Source of the DNA: an uncultured Collinsella sp.
GTDB taxonomy: Bacteria; Actinomycetota; Coriobacteriia; Coriobacteriales; Coriobacteriaceae
Assembly (NCBI GenBank): GCA_902494295.1
Contig: CABUSL010000067.1
Coordinates: 1 to 11,076, forward strand
Direction: 5' to 3'
DNA length: 11,076 bases
Under the pieces are notes generated by a model that ran no database searches, had not been told where the DNA came from, and saw nothing but the letters and a program-made list of their open reading frames with translations. Both the position numbers and the translations under genes were made by a program. Shown here one piece after another: positions 7,203-11,076 of the stretch (position 1 is the stretch's first letter; the number at the start of each line of letters is the position of its first letter).

Positions 7203-8597
7203 TTCCAATTTTGCTCGAACCCGCTGGATGTCCAATCTGGCGGGTTCGCCCTTTTTGTCGTAGTTCAGCGTGACCAGTATCTCGTCCTCCGAGACGACAG
7301 CCTGCCACACGAACGCCTTCAGCAGCGTCGCGTCGTCGAGCGCCGTCCCGCACTGCAGGAAGTCGGCGAAGCGCTCCGGGTCTATCCGCTCGTCCGTGAT
7401 GGCCTCGAGGTCGTACATCGCTCGCGCCTGCTGCTCCTCGAGCTCGGCTATGCGCTCGTTCACGCCCGGCGCTATCACGCCCTGCTCGATGGCGTTGAGG
7501 ATGTTCCTCAGGCCCCTCTCCGCGGCCCTGAGCGAGTCCTCGGCCTGCCTGCGGCGAGCCCGCACCTCGGCCGTGTCCGCGCGCTCCGCTACCATGTTGG
7601 CTATCTGCAGCGCCTCGCCGCGGTCGCCCAGCAGCTCCCTCAGCGCCGAGGCTATGGAGCCCTCGAGCTCCTCGCGCCTGATGTTGCGGACGCACGACCC
7701 CGGGCAGCTGTAGTACTCGTACTTGACGTTGTGCCTGCCCCTGCCGCTCACGCCCTGCAGGTTCCTGCCGCATTCCGCGCACAGTGCCGTCCCCGCGAGG
7801 GCGAAGTCGCCCCAGTTCTCGCTCGAGCGCTGCTTGCGGCACTTGATTCCCTGGACCTCCATGAACGTCACCTCGTCCACTATCGCCGGCATCCCGCCCT
7901 CGCGGACGATGCCTCCCCACTCGTACCTTCCCGTGTACCTGCGGTCGCGCAGCATCTGCTGCACCATTGCCTGGCCGCACGGGTTGCCCTTGCGCGTCCT
8001 GAGGCCGCGCCGCGCGAACTCGCGCGCTATCGCGTTCATGGACATGCGCTCGAGCCTCAGCGCGAAGGCCTCGCGCACCCACGCAGCCTGCGCCTCGTCG
8101 ACCTCGTACTCGTTGTCCTCGTTCCTGCGGTATCCGAAGATGCGCACGCCGTTGGTCTTGCACTTGAGGGCGTTGCCCTCCATGCCGCGCTTGGTCCTGA
8201 TGGCGGTCTTCCTCGACTCGCACGCCGCGAGCCCCTCGAGCAGCTTCTCGTAGATGATGCCCTCCGGGCTGTCGGGTATCTGCTCGAGCGCCGAGACCAG
8301 CTTGACGCCGTGCGTGGCGAGCTCGCGCTTGTATATCGGCGCGTCGTACTCCCCGCGGCTGAAGCGGTCCATCATGTAGACGAGGACGATCTCGCTCTCG
8401 CCGGCGTTGGCTATCATCCGCTGGAACTCGGGGCGGTCGTCGGTGCGCCCCGACACGGCGCGGTCGCAGTACTCCGCCGCGACCTCGTAGCCCTCGCGCG
8501 CGCACCGCTCGCGGCAGACGCGCAGCTGGTCCTCGATTGAGGCCTCGCGCTGCCTGTTGCACGAGAACCTCGCGTATATCACTGCCTTCTTTGGCAT
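7137..8597 (-). CDS. Large serine recombinase (site-specific integrase)
   Basis: This is the likely integrase/excisionase of the element, cutting DNA through a covalent serine link. Of 486 residues, the resolvase domain (1-~135) has YARFS with catalytic Ser12 and Arg10, and the DRFSR motif (77-81). A recombinase domain (~148-250) contains GVRIFGYRR and RRYTGRYEWGG. A zinc ribbon has Cys273, Cys276, Cys298 and Cys302. A coiled-coil stretch lies at about 343-395. Residues 466-486 and the TGA stop are the antisense of the tRNA-Arg gene; Trp466 is encoded opposite the CCA end. The ATG at 8597 has AAGGAAGGG about 13 bases upstream, rather far. The length fits the family. Large serine recombinases more often target protein genes, so tRNA use is notable. 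It may be co-transcribed with the two genes to its right. Confidence 0.93.
   Translation of the reverse strand: MPKKAVIYARFSCNRQREASIEDQLRVCRERCAREGYEVAAEYCDRAVSGRTDDRPEFQRMIANAGESEIVLVYMMDRFSRGEYDAPIYKRELATHGVKLVSALEQIPDSPEGIIYEKLLEGLAACESRKTAIRTKRGMEGNALKCKTNGVRIFGYRRNEDNEYEVDEAQAAWVREAFALRLERMSMNAIAREFARRGLRTRKGNPCGQAMVQQMLRDRRYTGRYEWGGIVREGGMPAIVDEVTFMEVQGIKCRKQRSSENWGDFALAGTALCAECGRNLQGVSGRGRHNVKYEYYSCPGSCVRNIRREELEGSIASALRELLGDRGEALQIANMVAERADTAEVRARRRQAEDSLRAAERGLRNILNAIEQGVIAPGVNERIAELEEQQARAMYDLEAITDERIDPERFADFLQCGTALDDATLLKAFVWQAVVSEDEILVTLNYDKKGEPARLDIQRVRAKLEWCPMLDSNQRPSAPEADALIP
7160..7202. other. Likely attachment site region (attL) in the tRNA 3' half
   Basis: Integration at a tRNA usually preserves the gene by supplying an identical 3' segment. 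The integrase frame reads unbroken through this segment, so the bases downstream of the crossover belong to the element. The limits given are only the anticodon-to-CCA part; the true core may be as short as two bases for a serine recombinase. Confidence 0.4.
7216..7256 (+). terminator. Intrinsic terminator of tRNA-Arg, inside the integrase coding sequence
   Basis: A hairpin of about 13 bp (7216-7228 with 7236-7248, including two G-U pairs and a 9-bp perfect CGAACCCGC/GCGGGTTCG base) with a 7-base loop is followed by CCCTTTTTG. It starts 13 bases after the tRNA CCA end. The same bases encode, on the minus strand, about residues 451-461 of the recombinase. Confidence 0.85.
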
Positions 8598-8652
8598 AAT
8601 GTGGATGTCACCCTTCCTTCAAGTTGAGTTTGCATGGGTGCACTGGTTGGAT

Positions 8653-8692
8653 GCCCTGTCGGCTATAGCGGTACCGGCGCTGCCGACGGGGC
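8653..8692. other. Long hairpin between the 298-residue gene and the integrase gene
   Basis: Arms 8653-8663 (GCCCTGTCGGC) and 8682-8692 (GCCGACGGGGC) pair at 10 of 11 positions, and an inner AGCG/CGCT can extend the stem. On the plus strand the T-rich TCTTTTATCTT follows, as in a terminator; on the minus strand, the direction of the flanking genes, no U run follows. It begins 4 bases after the stop of the unknown gene. It could be a weak terminator, an mRNA 3'-end stabiliser or a protein site. No other feature is seen in the 99-base gap 8598-8696. Confidence 0.55.
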
Positions 8693-8696
8693 TCTT

Positions 8697-9593
8697 TTAT
8701 CTTCCGAGATAGACAACGGTCACCCTCCATATGGGAGAGCCATCGTGACCTTCTCGCTTTTGGCAGCAGGCGAAATAGGGGCGTTCGCCGGCATGCTCGG
8801 CGAGGGTCTTGTAGTGCACGCACCTCGCGCTGACATCGGCCGCCATCGACCCATCCACAAAGACGGCGACATGCGGTTTCGCCGTTGACCCGCGAGGAGT
8901 TGGGATCAGCTCCGTGGAGACCTCGACCGGAAATACCCCGCTTTTTCTCATGCCGGCCCACTTGTCATCCTCGATGTAGACACAGTCTCCGTCCACGCCC
9001 ACCGGCAGTTCTCGCCCGCACACCTTCGACAGTTCAAGCCTGGTGCGCTCCGATAAGGCGGCCGACTCGCATTCGGGGGAATGCCTTTCCTCGAAGCTGA
9101 CGTCGCGCCCAAGGCCCTTGCAGGCATCGAGCCACGCGAATATCTCCTCGGGCTCGTCGATCATCATGACGACGGTCGGGATTCCCTTGGCGTACCATCC
9201 CGTCATTCTGCACGACACAGTGATTCTGTATCCGAGCTCCGTAATGTCCTTGAACGTGTTTCCGAGAGCCGACGCTGCCCCAAACACCTTTCCTTTGTAC
9301 GCGAGCGCGAAGCCGTCGTCCGTGGTATCCCATACGCCACCCGTGAGCTCGCTTCTCAGCCGCATGGGCTTCGTCACGACCTCGGCATCGAACACATCAC
9401 CTTTACGAATCTTCCTCAACGGCTCGCCGTAATAGACGTATACGGGTCGCTCGCACTCACCGCGAAACGATATGGACTTGCCAGCGCCAACCTGCTGGCC
9501 AAGCTTAGCGGCAGCAGCGTCCCCCATCATATCTTTCGCCGTGCTGAGAGCGACGTTAGCGGCGGCTCTCGCAATGTCACCGAACAGACCCAT
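8697..9593 (-). CDS. Unknown element protein with two similar halves, possibly HIRAN-like
   Basis: I do not recognise this 298-residue protein with certainty. The first ~38 residues (MGLFGDIARAAANVALSTAK...) form an Ala-rich amphipathic segment. Then two units resemble each other. Residues 51-145 run from VYVYYGEPLRKIRKGDVFDAEV to FALAYKGKVFG and TVVMMI. Residues 204-296 run from CVYIEDDKWAGMRKSGVFPVEV to VAVFVDGSMAA and RVTVVYL. Each has a 'strand, xxR-K-G-VF, strand, long loop, Val/Ala-rich strand, (D/K)G, helix, strand' plan. The first unit's 'ALAYKGKVFGAAS' reminds me of HIRAN domains, which bind DNA ends; that link is weak. The ATG at 9593 lies 3 bases after the XRE stop with AGGGGG upstream, so the two genes are coupled. 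Lying between regulator and integrase, it may be a lysogeny or immunity accessory gene. Confidence 0.85.
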   Translation of the reverse strand: MGLFGDIARAAANVALSTAKDMMGDAAAAKLGQQVGAGKSISFRGECERPVYVYYGEPLRKIRKGDVFDAEVVTKPMRLRSELTGGVWDTTDDGFALAYKGKVFGAASALGNTFKDITELGYRITVSCRMTGWYAKGIPTVVMMIDEPEEIFAWLDACKGLGRDVSFEERHSPECESAALSERTRLELSKVCGRELPVGVDGDCVYIEDDKWAGMRKSGVFPVEVSTELIPTPRGSTAKPHVAVFVDGSMAADVSARCVHYKTLAEHAGERPYFACCQKREGHDGSPIWRVTVVYLGR

Positions 9594-9596
9594 AGG

Positions 9597-9812
9597 TCAT
9601 TCCCCCTCGTCCCACGAGCCAGTCCCAAGCAACTCATCGACAGAGCACCCATAGAATCTGGCAAGCTTCACAAGCTTCGTTCCATTTATCTCGCGCTGCC
9701 CGTTTTCAATCATCGAGTACATGGGTACGCCGATGCCGAGTGCGCTGGCAACCTCTGGCTGCTTCTTCTTGTATTTGAGCCTCGTTTCTTTGAGGCGAAA
9801 CTTCATGCCCAC
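9597..9812 (-). CDS. Small XRE-family HTH regulator (leftward, lysogeny-side)
   Basis: A 71-residue DNA-binding protein made almost only of a Cro/CI-type helix-turn-helix: helices about 5-62, with QPEVASALGIGVPMYSMIENG as scaffold and recognition helices and LARFYGCSVDELLG as the closing helices. It has no peptidase or oligomerisation domain, unlike full CI repressors. The GTG at 9812 has AGGAGGT with ideal spacing; an ATG two codons later (9806) is possible. It is divergent from a second XRE gene across a region with three palindromes. Its downstream partners are the unknown gene and probably the integrase, so it most likely acts as the lysogeny repressor; which of the two regulators plays CI and which Cro is not decided by sequence. 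Confidence 0.9.
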   Translation of the reverse strand: MGMKFRLKETRLKYKKKQPEVASALGIGVPMYSMIENGQREINGTKLVKLARFYGCSVDELLGTGSWDEGE

Positions 9813-9841
9813 GGTTACCTCCTGTTTCTAAGCGTGAGCAT

Positions 9842-9870
9842 ATTGTACAAAAAGATTTACAAATAGTGAT
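9842..9870 (-). promoter_or_regulatory. Putative leftward promoter of the XRE/unknown/integrase unit
   Basis: Minus-strand TACAAT (9847-9842) is a good -10; the -35 position at 17 bases reads ATCACT (9870-9865), which is poor. The start would be near 9835, about 23 bases before the GTG. The palindrome at 9856-9870 covers the -35 and spacer, so occupancy would block it. Confidence 0.4.
9856..9870. promoter_or_regulatory. Operator 1 (TTTACAAATAGTGAT)
   Basis: An imperfect copy of the TTCAC-N5-GTGAA palindrome. Its central AAATA matches operator 3. It overlaps the putative leftward promoter, about 49 bp centre to centre from operator 2. Confidence 0.6.
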
Positions 9871-9877
9871 ATCATGC

Positions 9878-9906
9878 TTGCAAACAGCTGAGCACTAATC
9901 TATATT
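9878..9906 (+). promoter_or_regulatory. Rightward early promoter
   Basis: TTGCAA (9878-9883), a 17-base spacer and TATATT (9901-9906) form a good sigma-70-type promoter for the rightward XRE gene. The start would be near 9913. Operator 2 overlaps the -10 end and start site and operator 3 lies just downstream, so binding would repress it. Confidence 0.7.
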
Positions 9907-9919
9907 CACGTATTGTGAA
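9905..9919. promoter_or_regulatory. Operator 2 (TTCACGTATTGTGAA)
   Basis: A perfect TTCAC/GTGAA inverted repeat with a 5-base centre. It overlaps the -10 and start of the rightward promoter and is a likely binding site for one or both XRE regulators. Confidence 0.75.
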
Positions 9920-9920
9920 G

Positions 9921-9935
9921 TTCACAAATAGTGAA
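9921..9935. promoter_or_regulatory. Operator 3 (TTCACAAATAGTGAA)
   Basis: A second perfect TTCAC/GTGAA repeat, 16 bp centre to centre from operator 2. That spacing suits dimers bound side by side. It ends just before the GGAGG ribosome site of the rightward XRE gene. Confidence 0.75.
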
Positions 9936-9947
9936 ATGGAGGTGCAA

Positions 9948-10154
9948 ATGAATCCCATTGCTAGCGAACGTGTCCGCATTGGTCTCAGTCAAGAGGACCT
10001 GGCAGAGAAGATCGGCCTCAAGAGTCGAGCTACTGTCGCCAGTTATGAGAATGGAGGAGAGATCCCCGGCTCGAAACTGGTGGCGATGACTCGCCTGTTT
10101 AAGTGTTCGGCTGACTACCTACTCGGTCTTACCGACAACCGGACGGTGTCCTAG
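9948..10154 (+). CDS. Small XRE-family HTH regulator (rightward, early-side)
   Basis: A 68-residue Cro-like DNA-binding protein. The helix-turn-helix covers about residues 5-60: LSQEDLAEKIGLKSRATVASYENG, then LVAMTRLFKCSADYLLGLTDN. The frame is open from a GTG at 9915, but the ATG at 9948 has GGAGG exactly 5 bases upstream, and 9915 lies inside operator 2 at the expected transcription start, so the later start is preferred. It is the first gene after the rightward promoter, opposite the leftward XRE gene. By position it would be the Cro-type antagonist, probably binding the same TTCAC-N5-GTGAA sites. The stop TAG runs directly into the ATG of the next gene. Confidence 0.9.
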   Translation: MNPIASERVRIGLSQEDLAEKIGLKSRATVASYENGGEIPGSKLVAMTRLFKCSADYLLGLTDNRTVS

Positions 10155-10280
10155 ATGGACGCCAAGGAGCAGCAGGAGAAGCCCAAGACCCCGCGCGAGA
10201 TAGCGCTCGACGCCATGTGCTCGACGCTTCGGGCGGCGTACCGGGAATGGGAGAGGAAGGAGGGGAGCAAGAGACAGTGA
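10155..10280 (+). CDS. Small unknown protein of 41 residues
   Basis: This ORF (MDAKEQQEKPKTPREIALDA...) starts with an ATG immediately after the XRE stop (TAGATG) and ends in TGA overlapping the next gene's GTG (GTGA). It is highly charged and probably helical, with an N-terminal Lys/Glu/Gln-rich part, a helix around REIALDAMCSTLRAAYREWERK and a basic end. No ribosome site of its own is clear, so it would be made by translational coupling. I recognise no family. Its exact fit between two genes is the main support. Confidence 0.7.
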   Translation: MDAKEQQEKPKTPREIALDAMCSTLRAAYREWERKEGSKRQ

Positions 10281-10630
10281 GGCCATGGTCGACACGTGAG
10301 ATCCGGTACCTGAAGGAACACGCCGGCGACGGCGCCAAGGAGATAGCCAGGGCGCTCGGACGGACTACCGAGGCCGTGAAGCTCCAGGCGAGGAAGTGCG
10401 GCATATCGCTCCGGCAGCGCTGGATGTGCCCCAAGTGCGGGCGCATGACGTTCAAGCCGCTGAATAAGGCGAACGGCTGGTGCGCGGAGTGCACGAAGGA
10501 GGGCCACGTGGCAGACCTCAGGGAGCAGGCCAGCGCGATGCGCGAGGAGGCTGCGAGGTCCAAGCGGAACGACCGCGAGCGGCAGAGGTGCTACAGCGCC
10601 AAGAGCCGCGCGAAAAAGTCCCAAAAATAA
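10277..10630 (+). CDS. Myb/SANT-like HTH protein with zinc ribbon
   Basis: A predicted nucleic-acid-binding protein of 117 residues from the GTG at 10277. That start overlaps the previous stop by GTGA and has GGGAG about 9 bases upstream. The frame is open to an ATG at 10217, but that would overlap the 41-residue gene by half. Residues 3-45 (RPWSTREIRYLKEH, AKEIARALGRTTEAVKLQARKCGISL) form a Trp-led three-helix Myb/homeodomain-like fold, common in small phage proteins. A zinc ribbon follows: CPKCG near residue 52 and WCAEC about 20 residues later. The C-terminal ~40 residues are strongly basic and helical, ending SAKSRAKKSQK. The role is unknown; early transcription control or replication is possible. 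Confidence 0.8.
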   Translation: MRPWSTREIRYLKEHAGDGAKEIARALGRTTEAVKLQARKCGISLRQRWMCPKCGRMTFKPLNKANGWCAECTKEGHVADLREQASAMREEAARSKRNDRERQRCYSAKSRAKKSQK

Positions 10631-10686
10631 AGACCCTAAAAAGCACCCTAGCCCTGACCTGCGGAAACATCAGAAGGGAACACAAG

Positions 10687-10968
10687 ATGTACACATACAA
10701 AGAAGCGAGCGCCCCCAGCCACCAACTTGTGAGCACTCGCCGAAACAGCCCCAGACATGAGGCTCAGACCATCATAGCACCCAAGCCATACCGACCGACC
10801 GTTCGCGAGCAGCTCGACTCCGATGCGTTCAGGGCGGGGGCCATGGTCGGCTTCATCGCCGCCGCGGTCCTGTTCACTGCGATACTGACCGTCTTCGTCC
10901 TCCCGACGATGGACGGCGCGGTCCAGGCCGCCAAGGCCGCATGCGCTGCGGGGGCCGTCAATGCGTAA
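10687..10968 (+). CDS. Small single-span membrane protein
   Basis: A 93-residue protein. About 50 polar, basic residues (MYTYKEASAPSH..., KPYRPTVREQLDSDAFRA) come before one hydrophobic segment at about 51-73 (GAMVGFIAAAVLFTAILTVFVL), followed by an Ala-rich tail of 20 residues. By the positive-inside rule the N-terminus would be in the cytoplasm. It is not a signal peptide, because the hydrophobic part is too far in. The ATG at 10687 has AGAAGGGA about 7 bases upstream; the frame is open upstream, but only over the previous gene. The 56-base gap before it shows no terminator. No family recognised. Superinfection exclusion or an anchor role is conceivable but unsupported. Confidence 0.75.
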   Translation: MYTYKEASAPSHQLVSTRRNSPRHEAQTIIAPKPYRPTVREQLDSDAFRAGAMVGFIAAAVLFTAILTVFVLPTMDGAVQAAKAACAAGAVNA

Positions 10969-11076
10969 CGACGAGAGATACCGCCAGAAGCCGATGAGCA
11001 GCCAGCTCGAGATATTCGGCCTCGGCGCGGACGGCGAGCAGGACATGGCCGAGGCGCGCGCTTGGATAGGCGAGCA
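10961..11076 (+). CDS. Unknown protein, start only (runs off the window)
   Basis: An open frame begins at ATG 10961, overlapping the end of the membrane protein gene by 8 bases (ATGCGTAA), with GGGGG 6 bases upstream. The visible 38 residues (MRNDERYRQKPMSSQLEIFG..., then a charged helix with AEARAWIGE) match no family I know. An internal ATG at residue 12 is an alternative start. It continues beyond 11076. Confidence rests on the overlapping layout of its neighbours and the open frame. Confidence 0.6.
   Translation, partial: MRNDERYRQKPMSSQLEIFGLGADGEQDMAEARAWIGE

Larger units (their letters stand above)
7137..11076. mobile_element. Left end of an integrated prophage-like element at tRNA-Arg
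   Basis: An integrase abutting a tRNA gene is followed by divergent small XRE regulators with operator palindromes and a string of short, tightly overlapping unknown genes. Codon use changes at the border: ATA and AGG are frequent in the element genes, while the aro operon mostly uses ATC/ATT and CGC/CGT. The left boundary lies within or next to the tRNA 3' half, but the crossover point cannot be fixed without the other end, which is beyond 11076. No structural phage or conjugation genes are visible, so prophage is likely but not shown. Confidence 0.82.

Noticed and set aside
7176..8540. A 454-codon plus-strand ORF opposite the integrase
   Set aside because: It is an antisense shadow of the recombinase and starts inside the tRNA; no domain is visible.
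7132..8562. A 476-codon minus-strand ORF overlapping the integrase in another frame
   Set aside because: Its composition is extremely Arg/Gly-rich with no domain, whereas the adjacent frame carries the full serine recombinase motifs.
8608..8961. A 117-codon minus-strand ORF at the end of the 298-residue gene
   Set aside because: It overlaps the better-supported frame, is basic and low in structure, and has no convincing ribosome site.
9081..9866. A 261-codon plus-strand ORF opposite the unknown gene and the XRE gene
   Set aside because: It is antisense to two genes with good starts and runs into the promoter/operator region.
9915..9947. Earlier GTG start for the rightward XRE gene
   Set aside because: It lies in operator 2 at the expected transcription start and lacks a ribosome site; the ATG at 9948 has a perfect one.
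10129..10624. Minus-strand ORFs of 144 and 157 codons opposite the rightward genes
   Set aside because: They are shadows of the XRE, 41-residue and HTH/zinc-ribbon frames, which have coupled starts and recognisable motifs.
7203..11076. CRISPR array, insertion sequence ends or direct repeats in the element
   Set aside because: No regularly spaced repeats or transposase genes were seen; the only repeated short motif is the operator palindrome.

Overview
The window looks like part of a high-GC Gram-positive (Actinomycetota) chromosome. A Coriobacteriia member such as Collinsella or a relative is my best guess, from codon use, gene order and protein style; no taxonomic marker proves it. It has two parts that meet at a tRNA gene.

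Region 1 (1-6994, all genes on the minus strand) is an aromatic amino acid operon. In transcription order it reads DAHP synthase (aroF), prephenate dehydrogenase (tyrA), 3-dehydroquinate synthase (aroB), EPSP synthase (aroA), chorismate synthase (aroC), chorismate mutase/prephenate dehydratase (pheA) and shikimate dehydrogenase (aroE, cut by the window edge). The genes are packed with overlaps or gaps of 0-43 bp. Together they supply the committed step, most of the shikimate pathway and the Tyr and Phe branches; dehydroquinate dehydratase and shikimate kinase are not seen here and may lie beyond position 1. The short leader of aroF holds a strong intrinsic terminator inside a possible 20-codon leader ORF whose Tyr codon abuts the hairpin. 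This is a candidate attenuator.

Region 2 (7085-7256) is a tRNA-Arg(CCG) gene on the plus strand with a strong promoter and an intrinsic terminator. It is divergent from the aro operon and marks the boundary.

Region 3 (about 7137-11076) is the left end of an integrated prophage-like element. A serine recombinase gene runs on the minus strand into the tRNA, so its last 21 codons and stop are the antisense of the tRNA, and the tRNA terminator lies in its coding sequence. Upstream of it are an unrecognised 298-residue protein with two similar halves and a small XRE regulator, forming a leftward 'regulator - unknown - integrase' unit. A divergent control region with three related palindromes (TTCAC-N5-GTGAA type) separates this from a rightward train: a second XRE regulator, a 41-residue protein, a Myb-like HTH plus zinc-ribbon protein, a small single-span membrane protein and an unfinished ORF. 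This is the layout of a lysogeny/early switch. No capsid, terminase or conjugation genes are visible, so phage versus other integrative element cannot be settled here. The element uses ATA and AGG codons often, unlike the aro operon.
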